Below, piece after piece: positions 52,495 through 61,076 of a stretch of 64,000 nucleotides of DNA. Position 1 is the stretch's first letter. Each line of letters starts with the position of its first letter. The DNA comes from JACVRW01 sp963808545. GTDB taxonomy: Bacteria; Actinomycetota; Thermoleophilia; Solirubrobacterales; Thermoleophilaceae. A program made the position numbers and the translations under genes. The notes under the pieces are model-generated. The model had not been told where the DNA came from. It saw nothing but the letters and a program-made list of their open reading frames with translations, and searched no databases. The DNA lies in assembly GCA_963808545.1 (NCBI GenBank), contig CAWEGB010000006.1:496001-560000 (forward strand). The letters are read 5' to 3'.

Positions 52495-53182
52495 CTACTT
52501 CGTAGCGAGGATGACGTTGTGGGCGCCGAGGCGCCGCGCCAGCGGCGTGCGCTCCACCGCCCGCTCCGCGGCCGCCGCGGCCCGCACCGCTGCACGGGGT
52601 GTGAAGTCCGGTACCATGCCGAGCTGCTTCGAGAGCAGGATCTGCGCCCCCGCGGCGCGCAGGCCGCCAACCACCTCCTGCTCCGGGATAAGCCTCTCCT
52701 CGCCGGTGTCCTGCGGGACCCGCGCCATCAGGAGGCCCCAGTAGGGGTTGCGCGGATTGTGGTCCCAGACGAGGATCGCGGCCCGATGGCTTCGCGACCC
52801 TGACCATCTCGGCGAGCGTGCGGCTGACGGCGCCCGGGTCGGCGATGTGATGCATGACGGCGACGGTGAAGACGAGGTCGAAGCTGTCGTCGGCGAAGGG
52901 GAGGTCGGTTCCCGAGGCCTGCACGCGCCTCGAATCGCCGGCGCGCGCTCGCGCAGGACGTCGAGCATGCCCTGCCGAGGGATCGATGCCGGCCATCTCG
53001 TAGCCGGCCTCGGCCAGTCGCCCCGCGAGCGCCCCCGTCCCGCAGCCCACGTCGAGTCCTCGCCCGCGGGGGCAGTGCTCGAGCACGAATCTCGTGCGCT
53101 TCTCCAGGTAGTGCTCGACGACGTGGGCGGGAAGCGAGTCGTCGTAGACGCTCGCGATCTCGTCAAAGTGGGAGTCGCTCAT
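52495..53182 (-). pseudogene. SAM-dependent methyltransferase (type 11), several frameshifts
   Basis: Fragments in two alternating frames give a protein of about 228 residues. MSDSHFDEIASVYDDSLPAH and RGLDVGCGTGALAGRLAEAG (motif I, residues 41-51) start it; after indels come GMLDVLRERAPAIR, ASGTDLPFADDSFDLVFTVA, MHHIADPGAVSRTLAEMVRV and VWDHNPRNPYWGLLMARVP. The end is LARRLGAHNVILATK. The order of motifs is complete, so a working gene seems to underlie this. ATG start at 53182. Its start overlaps the end of the frameshifted GT2 gene on the same strand. Confidence 0.78.
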
Positions 53183-53951
53183 GTGCCTCGTCCGGTGGCC
53201 GCCGACGCGGGCGTGTAGCGAAAGCCGGCGCCCGCGGCAGCCGTCGCGGGCTCGTGAGCCTGAAGCGCAGGACCAGCTGGATCATCCGAAGGCCCACCTG
53301 CACGGCCGCCGCCCGGTCCCCGGTGACGGACGAGGCTCCCACCCGGGCAGGTAGTTGACGGGTACTTCGACGAAGCGTGCCCCCGAGACGATCGTCAGCA
53401 GCATGATCTCGGCCCCCGCGTGGTTCCCGTCCACGGTTATGCTGCTCGCGACGTGGTCCGCCATCTCTCTGCGCAGCAGGCGATATGTGCAGCCCACGTC
53501 GCTGAGGTGGCTCGTGTTGAAGAGCATCTCGATCAGCTTTGCCACGGCCCAGTTGCCCCAGCGCAGGAACCAGTCCATGTTGGCCCCGGCCCAGATCAGC
53601 TCACGCGTCGTCCGGGTACCGAACACCACGTCGCACTCGTTGCTGTAGACGAGCAGTTTCGTGAGGTCCTCGGGCATGAACGTCCCGTCGGGCTCCGCGA
53701 GCACTACCAGGTCACCATCCGCCTCCACGAGGCCGCGGCGGGTGGCTGCCCCGTAGCCCTGGCGCGGCTCGTGGACCAGCCGGGCGTCCGTGCCTGGCCA
53801 CCTCCTCGCGTGTCCCCGCCTGGGCGTTGTTGTCGACGACGAGCACCTCATCCACGAACCCTGTCCCGAGGAACCCCTCGATGACCTCCCGGATCGAGTC
53901 GCGCTCGGCGTAGGTCATGAGCACGACCGAGACCGTCTTGCCGTTCCACAT
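53163..53951 (-). pseudogene. GT2 glycosyltransferase (DPM-like), frameshifted
   Basis: Two shifts divide this gene. It starts at ATG 53951 with KTVSVVLMTYAERDSIREVI and EVLVVDNNAQAGT; after a shift near 53810 it runs GYGAATRRGLVEADGDLVVL, AEPDGTFMPEDLTKLLVYS and VDGNHAGAEIMLLTIVSG. A lost base near 53343 hides the rest (RVGASSVTGDRAAAVQVGLR onwards), ending at TGA 53165-53163. Corrected length is about 263 residues, near that of dolichol-phosphate mannosyltransferase-like enzymes. It probably makes a polyprenyl-phosphate sugar, the kind of donor GT39-type enzymes need. The 145-base gap to the right (53952-54096) holds only weak TA-rich boxes. Confidence 0.78.
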
Positions 53952-54096
53952 CGGACTTGTCTCTCAGTCGTTCCCCATCGGAAAGGCGCAGATACTAGAC
54001 CTGAGCCGGCCTTCGGGAAACTTCGAAGTGCGGCACGGAGGGAACCGCGCGCTAATACACTGTCGCGCCGCGGCGTGGCTTCACTGCTCCGCTGCG

Positions 54097-55047
54097 ATGT
54101 CCATGATCGCCTTCGGCTGCCCCATCACCAATCCCGACGAGTACGCCCGCTGCGCGGAGCCCGGCATCCGGCGCGCGGTCGAGCCCGACTCGGTCGTCTC
54201 GGCCGAGCCATCCGTCGGGTCCCTCTTCAAGAGCTACAACCATCTGCTGGACAAGGCGGCGGAGCTCGACGACCTCGAGGCCATGGTCCTGCTGCACCAG
54301 GACACCGAGCTCGTGGACAGCGACTTCTGCGCCAAGGTCAGGGAGGCCCTGAAGGATCCGGAGGTCGGGGTCGTGGGCTGCGTCGGGTCGATCGGCGTAC
54401 GCAGCATCGCCTGGTGGGAGGGTTCGGTCACGCTCGCCTCGTTCATCCACCGGTACGAGGAGCACGGGGGTGGAGATCTGCCCGCCTTCTCCTGGGCGTG
54501 GGCCGACGCTCCGCCCTACGCCCGCATCGGCGAGGTCGACACGCTGGACGGCTTCCTGCTCGCGGTGTCGCCCTGGGTCGTCAGGAACATTCGCTTCGAC
54601 GAGTCCCTAGGCAGGCTCCACGGGTACGACTTGGACTACTGCCTCCAGGTCCGCGAGGCAGGGCGGAAGGTCAGGACCGCGGACTTCCGGGCGATCCACC
54701 ACCACTCGTTGGATCTGGTGACCGACCCGGAGGGCTGGATCGAGGCCCACATCAAGGTCGCAGACAAGTGGGAGGGCCGCATCGACGGCATCGGCTCGGG
54801 GGCGGGCACCTGGAAGCAACGCGCCCAAAGGGCCGAGGCCGAGGCGGAGGCCGCCTGGATCAAGTACTACCGCACGACGATGCGGTCCGATGCTCAGATT
54901 CAGGAGCTCGTCCGGTCGCTCACGAGCGCCACGGACAGCATCTCGTGGCGCATCACCGCGCCGCTCCGCCGGCTGAACCACGTGCGGCGCCGGGCTCTTC
55001 CGCGCTTGCGGCTCCGTCATCTCGAGCCCCACAGCGAGGAGCGATGA
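54097..55047 (+). CDS. Glycosyltransferase of the GT2-like type 5 family (Glyco_tranf_2_5), with tail module
   Basis: A 316-residue enzyme. Its first strand MIAFGCPITNPDEYARCAEP is followed by EAMVLLHQDTELVDSDFCAK, with the DxD-like His-Gln-Asp site, and by GSIGVRSIAWWEGSVTLASF and DTLDGFLLAVSPWVVRNIRF, all typical of a family found in glycan loci. The C-terminus has a coiled-coil (about 255-285) and the tail SISWRITAPLRRLNHVRRR. ATG at 54097 (or 54103, which aligns with the next gene's start). It overlaps its tandem paralogue by ATGA. Confidence 0.85.
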   Translation: MSMIAFGCPITNPDEYARCAEPGIRRAVEPDSVVSAEPSVGSLFKSYNHLLDKAAELDDLEAMVLLHQDTELVDSDFCAKVREALKDPEVGVVGCVGSIGVRSIAWWEGSVTLASFIHRYEEHGGGDLPAFSWAWADAPPYARIGEVDTLDGFLLAVSPWVVRNIRFDESLGRLHGYDLDYCLQVREAGRKVRTADFRAIHHHSLDLVTDPEGWIEAHIKVADKWEGRIDGIGSGAGTWKQRAQRAEAEAEAAWIKYYRTTMRSDAQIQELVRSLTSATDSISWRITAPLRRLNHVRRRALPRLRLRHLEPHSEER

Positions 55048-55967
55048 TCGCGTTCGGGGTCTCGGTCGCCGAGGGCGAGCCGTATCGCCGCTACACGGAG
55101 CCGGGCATTGAGCTGGCGAAGGAGCCTGATTCTGAGGTGTACGTGTTCGCGGCCGTCGGGCAGATCGCCCGCACTTACAACCTGATGCTCGACATCGCCG
55201 CGCATCACGAGGACCTCGAGGCCATGGTGCTCGTGCATCCGCATACCGAGATCACGGACCCGGGCTTCTGTGAGAAGATCAGAGCCGCCCTCAGTGATCC
55301 CGAGGTCGCGGTGGTGGGGGCCGTGGGTGCCTCGGGCGTGCGGACCATCGCCTGGTGGGAGGGGCCGATCAGCTGCGGCCCGGTGACGCATCGCTACTAC
55401 GACTTCGGTGGCGGCGAGTTGCCCGCCTTCTGCTGGAAAGAGAGGGCGTCGGCGCCACGCGAGGTGGACGTGGTCGACGGTCTCCTGATGGCGCTCTCAC
55501 CCTGGGCCGTGCGCAACCTCCGCTTCGACGAGGCACTCGCGCTGGGTCACGGCTACGACGTCGACTACTGCTTTCAGGCGCGGGCCGCCGGGCGCCAGGT
55601 CGTCACGGCCGATCTCGAACTGATCCACCACGGGGGTTTGGACGCCCTCGAGGACGATGCGACGTGGGTGGAGGCCCACATCCACATGGCCGACAAGTGG
55701 CAGGGGCGAACACCGGGAGACAAGCCAGGTCACGAGAACCCGAGCGAGGAGGAGTGGAAGCGCAGAGCCCGGCGCGCCGAGGCCGAGCGCGAGCTCGCCC
55801 GCTCGATCGCGTACGGCAGCGCCCTGAACTCGGACGCCCGTGTCCTTGTGCTGGAACGGGAGATGCGGTGGACGCTGCATACGCTTTCCTGGCGGATCAC
55901 GGAGCCGCTGCGCCGGGTCAACCACTGGCGCCGCGAGCGCCTGAGCCGGAACGGAGCCGGCCCCTAG
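55044..55967 (+). CDS. Tandem paralogue glycosyltransferase, Glyco_tranf_2_5-like, with tail module
   Basis: A 307-residue duplicate of the preceding gene. MIAFGVSVAEGEPYRRYTEP, EAMVLVHPHTEITDPGFCEK and AIAWWEG-like segments (GVRTIAWWEGPISC) align position by position, but the Asp of HQD is replaced (HPHTE), so metal binding may differ. The C-terminus again has a charged helix and TLSWRITEPLRRVNHWRRE. Starts inside the preceding stop and is followed by the GT39-like gene after 10 bases. Two related transferases in a row suggest successive, similar sugars, or a heterodimer. Confidence 0.85.
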   Translation: MIAFGVSVAEGEPYRRYTEPGIELAKEPDSEVYVFAAVGQIARTYNLMLDIAAHHEDLEAMVLVHPHTEITDPGFCEKIRAALSDPEVAVVGAVGASGVRTIAWWEGPISCGPVTHRYYDFGGGELPAFCWKERASAPREVDVVDGLLMALSPWAVRNLRFDEALALGHGYDVDYCFQARAAGRQVVTADLELIHHGGLDALEDDATWVEAHIHMADKWQGRTPGDKPGHENPSEEEWKRRARRAEAERELARSIAYGSALNSDARVLVLEREMRWTLHTLSWRITEPLRRVNHWRRERLSRNGAGP

Positions 55968-55977
55968 GCCGGCGCCC

Positions 55978-57540
55978 ATGGCGCGGACCCACGCAGCCCC
56001 CGCAAGCGGCGACACCTTCGCTCCGGTGCGCGCGGAAAGCTCCCGTGCACTCGAACTGCTGAGGGCGCACTGGGCGCCGCCTGTCGTGGCCGCGCTGACG
56101 CTGCTGGCGCTCGGGTTGCGCCTCGTGCTCGTGCGCGACAGTTTGAACGGCGACGAGCTGTTCATGCTCAACATCGTTCAGGACCGCAGTCTGGGCGATG
56201 CGATGAGCATCGTTCGCGAGACGGAGAAGACGCCGCCGTTGTACTTCTTCCTGGCGTGGGTGTCGTCCAAGCTGGGTGACCCCTTGGTGTGGTCGCGCCT
56301 CCCGTCGCTGCTGTTCGGCACGGCTCTGGTGCCGTTGGCGTACCTGCTGGGCTTGCGGACCGCCGGGAAGATGGCGGGGGTCGTCGGCGCGGGCATGCTG
56401 GCGCTCGAGCCGTTCGCCATCTTCTTCGCGACCGAGAACAGGGCCTACGCGGGCGTGGCGTTCCTCGTCGGGCTCTCGATGTTCTTCCTGCTGCGGGCCC
56501 TCGACACCCGGAATCGGGGCTGGTGGGCGGCTTATGTCCTCGCCGTGGTGGCGGTCGTCTACACCCACTACGTGGGGGCTTTCGTGCTCCTCGCCCAGGC
56601 GGCGTGGGCCTTCTGGACACAGCGAGAACGCCTCCGGGAGTTGCTGGTAGCCCACGCCCTGATCGTGCTCGCGTTCCTGCCCTGGCTGCCCTCGTACCTG
56701 GTCCAGCAGGACCACAGCGGCGCGGAGGCGCGACGGATCGCGCTCTTGGCGCCACCCTCAGCCGAGTACCTCGGAAACATCAACGTGCGAATGCTCTTCG
56801 GACATCCCGGCTTCCCGCTCTCCGAGGTCCCAGGAAGGGCCGCCGCGCTCCTCGGGATTGCGCTGATTCTCGCGGCGGCCGTGGCAGCGGCTGTGCGAGT
56901 CTGGCGGAGGCGAGCGAGCGGGCTCGACTTGTCCTCGCCGATCGTGCTGCTCGTGCTGGCGGCGCTGGCGTCGCCGATCGGCGTGGCGCTTCTCAGCGTG
57001 CGGCCCGACATGAGCTTCATGTTGGTCCGCAACCTCAGCGCCTCGCTGGTGCCCGCCGTGCTGCTTGTCGCGTGGTTGCTCGTATCGCTCGGGCGCCGTG
57101 CCGCTGTCCCCGCTGTGGCAGTGATGTTTGCAATCCTCTCGATCGGCGCCGTCCAGTCCATCGACAAGGAAAAGCGACGCACCCCCTGGAAAGACGTGGC
57201 CGAGTTCATCGACGAGCGCGCCCGGCCCGGAGACCCTGTGCTTCAGCACTTCATCCTGAGACAGACCGCGCCTCCGCGCCGCGTCCTCACGAGCTACTTC
57301 GAGCATGAGCATCCGTTCATCAGCACACCGCCCGCCGACCGAGAGAACCGCGTGTGGGAGCGCGCCCGCGGCGGCGAGCACGTGTTCGTGGTCTGGCCGC
57401 TCGGGGGAATACTCGCGTCGGTCCAGCACGCCGAGCCTCGCGCGGGTCCGGGGGGCCGCTTCGTCAAGGTCGACGAAGCCCGTTACAGCGCCTGGCTCGA
57501 CGTCCTCGTCGCCGAGTACGCCCTGCCCGAGCACAAGTAG
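55978..57540 (+). CDS. GT39-like membrane glycosyltransferase
   Basis: A 520-residue GT-C protein, paralogue of the gene at 49497. NGDELFMLNIVQDRSLGDAM contains the Asp-Glu pair after helix 1; RETEKTPPLYFFLAWVSSKL and SRLPSLLFGTALVPLAYLLG match the first paralogue in order. About ten helices are followed by an extracytoplasmic domain (about 395-520; DVAEFIDERARPGDPVLQH). It uses a polyprenyl-linked sugar, perhaps made by the GT2 enzymes beside it. ATG 55978. A hairpin lies at its end. Confidence 0.87.
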   Translation: MARTHAAPASGDTFAPVRAESSRALELLRAHWAPPVVAALTLLALGLRLVLVRDSLNGDELFMLNIVQDRSLGDAMSIVRETEKTPPLYFFLAWVSSKLGDPLVWSRLPSLLFGTALVPLAYLLGLRTAGKMAGVVGAGMLALEPFAIFFATENRAYAGVAFLVGLSMFFLLRALDTRNRGWWAAYVLAVVAVVYTHYVGAFVLLAQAAWAFWTQRERLRELLVAHALIVLAFLPWLPSYLVQQDHSGAEARRIALLAPPSAEYLGNINVRMLFGHPGFPLSEVPGRAAALLGIALILAAAVAAAVRVWRRRASGLDLSSPIVLLVLAALASPIGVALLSVRPDMSFMLVRNLSASLVPAVLLVAWLLVSLGRRAAVPAVAVMFAILSIGAVQSIDKEKRRTPWKDVAEFIDERARPGDPVLQHFILRQTAPPRRVLTSYFEHEHPFISTPPADRENRVWERARGGEHVFVVWPLGGILASVQHAEPRAGPGGRFVKVDEARYSAWLDVLVAEYALPEHK

Positions 57541-57554
57541 GGCCGAGGGGCCCT
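57539..57554. terminator. Hairpin between convergent genes
   Basis: AGGGCC (57539-57544) and GGCCCT (57549-57554) pair perfectly around GAGG, in the space between two facing stop codons. No T-run follows, but its place suggests a bidirectional stop. Confidence 0.4.
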
Positions 57555-57555
57555 G

Positions 57556-58548
57556 TCAGTCCGCCAGGGCGCGCCGGATCTCCTCTTTCGACACGACCGC
57601 CTGGGTCGGGCCGATGCCGGCTCGCTTGCGAAGTCGGGAGAGGCGTTCGGCGACGGCGAACGCGCTCGACTCGAGCATGCGCCTGAGAACGGCCTCCTGA
57701 CACTTCTGGCGTTCCTGGAGCCTCCAGATCTCGGTCTGCCGGATGTGGCTCTCGGCAAGGTGATAGACGCGGTTGCGCTCCAACCGCTCGAGCCACGGAT
57801 TGCGATTCCAGGGGTCGAGGATCTCCGCGAGTTGACCGGCCCACGGAGCATCGCGATGCCAGGCCACGCCGAAGCCGAAGAACGCCGGGACGACCACGAG
57901 CCGAACGCCCTCCCGCTTGGCCACGAAGTCCTCGATCGCGGTGAGGACGCCGTTGCGTTCGCCTCCCTCGCGCGCCGCCGAGCGTGGATAGGGAACCCCG
58001 CCGGGACGCAATCCGGCCTCTCCGGGGAAGATGCCGTGGCCGTTTCCGGCGATCGGCTGGCGATACTCCTCCGGGATGAGCTCCGGCGCGAAGTAGTCGT
58101 CGCGCCGTCCGTGCGGCCAGCCCACGTCGTGGAACAGCAGGAGCGGCAGCTCGGCGCCCTCCGCCCGCTCGCCGATCAGGCGAAGCTCCTCGCTGACGGT
58201 GTAGTAGTTGTGATCGCCGTCGATGATCACCACGTCGGGAATCGGGATGCGCGGGAGTGCGTCAAGGCTCGTCTCGCGGATCAGCTCCAGCTCTGGCGTG
58301 TCGCGGTCGAGCTGCACCAGCTGGTCCCGAGGCGAGGGATCGATCGCCGCGACTCGCGCGCCGGATTCCGCCGCCCAGTCCACGAGCAGCATGGTCAGGT
58401 CACCGGCGAATGCGCCCACCTCCACGATCGAGCGGGCGCCGACTGCGTCCAGGCACGGGAGCATGATCTCCGCGTGGTTCCTCATCGACGTCGCCCACCG
58501 GGTCGGGTCGTTGCGGTAAGGGTCGAATTCCCGGCGGGTCCGTGTCAC
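57556..58548 (-). CDS. Class I methyltransferase (type 24-like) with coiled-coil tail
   Basis: A 330-residue protein. The SAM-binding motif I reads SIVEVGAFAGDLTML (about residues 40-54), then RVAAIDPSPRDQLVQL and DVVIIDGDHNYYTVSEEL (about 105-121), the signature of the family with the Asp-Gly-Asp-His metal site, and LLLFHDVGWPHGRRD. The C-terminal third carries an amphipathic coiled coil (IRQTEIWRLQERQKCQEAVL) and a helix SSAFAVAERLSRLRKR similar to tails of other glycan enzymes. Such enzymes can O-methylate sugars. GTG start at 58548 overlaps the TGA of the upstream methyltransferase. Confidence 0.85.
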   Translation of the reverse strand: MTRTRREFDPYRNDPTRWATSMRNHAEIMLPCLDAVGARSIVEVGAFAGDLTMLLVDWAAESGARVAAIDPSPRDQLVQLDRDTPELELIRETSLDALPRIPIPDVVIIDGDHNYYTVSEELRLIGERAEGAELPLLLFHDVGWPHGRRDDYFAPELIPEEYRQPIAGNGHGIFPGEAGLRPGGVPYPRSAAREGGERNGVLTAIEDFVAKREGVRLVVVPAFFGFGVAWHRDAPWAGQLAEILDPWNRNPWLERLERNRVYHLAESHIRQTEIWRLQERQKCQEAVLRRMLESSAFAVAERLSRLRKRAGIGPTQAVVSKEEIRRALAD

Positions 58549-59339
58549 GAGGGCGAGCAGTCTAGCTCCGGGCCGGACCCATGGTGCCGGCAGACCGCAA
58601 CCAGATCGAGCGCGGCATCGAGTCCGTGCTCTTCCAGGGTGAAGTCCTCGACCGTGATGGCCTCGCCTTCCGGGTCGGGGTCCGCGCGCTCGCGGCTGAG
58701 GCGCCAGTCGTAAAGACGCTGTTGGGCCCTTCGCGGCAGCAGGCGCCGCAGGCGCAGGGGATCCCGACGCAGCAGGCTGTCCAGCCTCGAATGCTCGCGT
58801 GCGACGATGGCCCGATATCGCTCCGAGCCGAAGATACCCGCCATCTCCACCGAGTCGAAGAAGCGGCGGACGAGAAACGCGAGCTCGCGGGGGTCGTACT
58901 CCACATGGTGGTAGGGGTCGATGATCTCGTCGGGCCGCGCGAACGTCAGCCGGTTGGGGGTCACGATGACCGCGACGCCGCCCCGCTTGAGCACCCTCGC
59001 GATCTCCATCAGCGCGCGATCGGGATCGGGCACGTGCTCGATTGAGTGGACGGCGATCACGCCGTCGAACTCCGCCGCTGGGAAAGGCAGTTTCCGCATG
59101 TCGGCGGCGACGGTCTCCCGCCGTTGATCCTCGAGCACCGCGGGCTCCACGTCGATGCCGACCGTCGTTCGCGGTGCCAGCAGCCGGTAGCTGTGGCCAA
59201 TTCCGCAGCCCACGTCCGCGACCCGGCCTTGGGGGAGGTATCGCTCGCAGAGCGCGTAGGCGGCGACGTGCCGCTGCCAGGTCGGGTTGAAGCCTCCCTG
59301 GGCCGTGACCACGCGCTCGCCGGTGACGGCCGGGCTCAA
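58545..59339 (-). CDS. Class I methyltransferase (type 11)
   Basis: A 264-residue SAM-dependent enzyme. GRVADVGCGIGHSYRLLA (about residues 38-55) is motif I; KLPFPAAEFDGVIAVHSIEH and VLKRGGVAVIVTPNRLTFAR are the later motifs. The C-terminal 90 residues form a helical cap. The TTG at 59339 was chosen because it overlaps the preceding TGA as TTGA; the open frame extends upstream but only antisense to the GT2 gene. It lies between a GT2 and another methyltransferase, all in one leftward operon of four genes. Confidence 0.87.
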   Translation of the reverse strand: MSPAVTGERVVTAQGGFNPTWQRHVAAYALCERYLPQGRVADVGCGIGHSYRLLAPRTTVGIDVEPAVLEDQRRETVAADMRKLPFPAAEFDGVIAVHSIEHVPDPDRALMEIARVLKRGGVAVIVTPNRLTFARPDEIIDPYHHVEYDPRELAFLVRRFFDSVEMAGIFGSERYRAIVAREHSRLDSLLRRDPLRLRRLLPRRAQQRLYDWRLSRERADPDPEGEAITVEDFTLEEHGLDAALDLVAVCRHHGSGPELDCSPS

Positions 59340-60109
59340 TTCCCGTCCATCCTCGCCGCCGGAGACTTGAACTTGTTCGATGGAAGGATCTTGGACCGGT
59401 GGAGGACCAGTCGAGCACCGATCCACAGCGTCTTCAGCCCGTACACGACGCCGCTGCGCAACCCCACGGACGACGCGTCCTCGAAATAGCGTCCCCGCGC
59501 GGGCACCTCTTTGATGCGCATGCCGAAATGGACGGCCTGCATGAGGAGCTCCGAGTCGAAGCTGAAGTCGTTCGAATTGCGCAGGAAGGGCACGGTCAAG
59601 AGCAGCCGGCGCGAGTAAGCCCGATAACCGGTGTGCGCTTCCGAGAGCTCCGTCCCCATGAGCCGGTTCTCGATGATCGTGAGCGCTCTGTTGACCGCGA
59701 ACTTCCAGCGGGGCATGCCGTTCTCCAGCGCCATCCCTGGCACCGCGAGGCGGGATCCCAGCACCAGGTCGGCCTGCCCGGTGAGGATCGGCTCGACCAT
59801 GCTTCCGATCAGCTCGGGCTCGTACTGCCCGTCGGGGTGCAGCATGACGATGGCGTCGGCCTCGCGCTGCAGGGCCTCGAGATAGCAGGTCTTCTGGTTG
59901 GCACCGTAGCCCGCATTGTGCGGATGCCATACGACGTGAAGGGGCAGCCGGCGGGCGAGCTCGACCGTCTCGTCGCTCGAGGCGTCGTCGACCAGGACGA
60001 CCTCGTCGACCCAGTCCCTCGGGATCGCCTCCACCGTGCGCTCGAGCGTGCGGGCGGCGTTCATGGCGGGCATCACCACGATGACCTTCCCTTCGGGCCG
60101 GTCAGCCAC
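59336..60109 (-). CDS. GT2 glycosyltransferase (DPM1/GtrB-like)
   Basis: A 257-residue GT-A enzyme. KVIVVMPAMNAARTLERTVE, VLVDDASSDETVELAR and IVMLHPDGQYEPELIGSMVE (the DGQ is the DxD-like site) are all present; GYGANQKTCYLEAL and AHTGYRAYSRRLLL are characteristic of polyprenyl-phosphate sugar synthases without the membrane tail. GTG 60109 starts inside the upstream methyltransferase end. It may make a polyprenyl-phosphate sugar used by the GT39-like enzymes. All expected residues are intact. Confidence 0.9.
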   Translation of the reverse strand: MADRPEGKVIVVMPAMNAARTLERTVEAIPRDWVDEVVLVDDASSDETVELARRLPLHVVWHPHNAGYGANQKTCYLEALQREADAIVMLHPDGQYEPELIGSMVEPILTGQADLVLGSRLAVPGMALENGMPRWKFAVNRALTIIENRLMGTELSEAHTGYRAYSRRLLLTVPFLRNSNDFSFDSELLMQAVHFGMRIKEVPARGRYFEDASSVGLRSGVVYGLKTLWIGARLVLHRSKILPSNKFKSPAARMDGN

Positions 60110-61037
60110 GCCGCGCCTCGACGTAAACGCTACCTCCGCGCCGCACGGCCACTTCGACGGCGGTCGCGAGCGCCGCGAGCGGGAGGAGGACGACCCCGGC
60201 GCTGACGACGAGCGCGCGGCGGCGCCTCGGCAGCGGATTGCTGCGGGCCTCCTCGCGGCGGATCGCGTCATAGAGGTCGGGGCGGCCTGGCAGGGTACCG
60301 ACGAGTCCGTGGAGCCAACCGAAAAGGAGCTGCCCGCCGCGCCAGTGGCTGACCCGCGTGACCTCCAGGCCGAGCGACTCCAGGCGCTCGGTCAGCGCAT
60401 CAGCCGGCAGGTGCACCAGGTGCCGGGGCAGATCGAGGTGGAACCAGCGGTCGCCGAACACCTGCGCCTGCAGGCTCGCGGTGTTCGGCACGGCGACCAG
60501 CAGAACACCACCCGGGCGCAGGTGGCGGGCGGCGTGGTCGATCGCCCGGCCCGGCGCGGGCAGGTGCTCGAGTGAGTGCCAGAAGACGATGCCGGCCCAG
60601 TCGTCGTGGAGCTCGGTGACGTCCGCCTCGCGCATATCCCCGCGCCGCGAGTCTCGCTCCAAACCGAGCCCCATGCGTCCGCGGCCCCGGAGCGCGTCGA
60701 GCAGGGTCCCATCGCCGGCGCCGACATCCAGCACGGGCCCAGGCGGGGCCAGCCGATCGATGCGGGCGGCGAGCAGGGCACGCGTACGGCGCAGCAGGGG
60801 GTCCCCGATGCCGGCGAAGCGGCCGGCCTCGGGTCGATAGCGCGCGTAGGCCCGCTCCAGCTCCTCGGCCGTCGGCCAAGGGTACGTGGTGGCCGCTCGG
60901 CAGGAGCCGCAGCGCGCGCGGCCGCCCAGGTGCTGCGAGCGCGGTTCGAGCGGGGCGCCGCACCACGCGCAGCCCGCCGGAGGAGGGCGCTCCGACCGCG
61001 CGTCGGCGACCGCAACTGGATTGCCGGTGCTCGGCAT
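60102..61037 (-). CDS. Zinc-ribbon SAM methyltransferase with C-terminal membrane helix
   Basis: A 311-residue protein in three parts. Cys 23, 26, 43 and 46 (CAWCG and RCGSC) form an N-terminal zinc ribbon. The Rossmann part has VLDVGAGDGTLLDALRGRG (about residues 102-120), IVFWHSLEHLPAPGRAIDHA and HLRPGGVLLVAVPNTASLQ. The C-terminus is a membrane helix (RALVVSAGVVLLPLAALATA) with a charged end. The zinc finger plus helix point to action at the membrane on lipid-linked glycan. ATG 61037 has TACAGT eight bases in front. It heads a leftward operon of four genes. Confidence 0.88.
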   Translation of the reverse strand: MPSTGNPVAVADARSERPPPAGCAWCGAPLEPRSQHLGGRARCGSCRAATTYPWPTAEELERAYARYRPEAGRFAGIGDPLLRRTRALLAARIDRLAPPGPVLDVGAGDGTLLDALRGRGRMGLGLERDSRRGDMREADVTELHDDWAGIVFWHSLEHLPAPGRAIDHAARHLRPGGVLLVAVPNTASLQAQVFGDRWFHLDLPRHLVHLPADALTERLESLGLEVTRVSHWRGGQLLFGWLHGLVGTLPGRPDLYDAIRREEARSNPLPRRRRALVVSAGVVLLPLAALATAVEVAVRRGGSVYVEARRG

Positions 61038-61045
61038 CGGCCGCC

Positions 61046-61051
61046 ACTGTA
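61046..61051 (-). promoter_or_regulatory. Candidate leaderless -10 box (TACAGT)
   Basis: On the minus strand TACAGT (61051-61046) is followed by eight bases and ATG 61037, with no Shine-Dalgarno sequence. Confidence 0.4.
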
Positions 61052-61076
61052 GATGAGGCGCGGGAGGTGATGTAGG

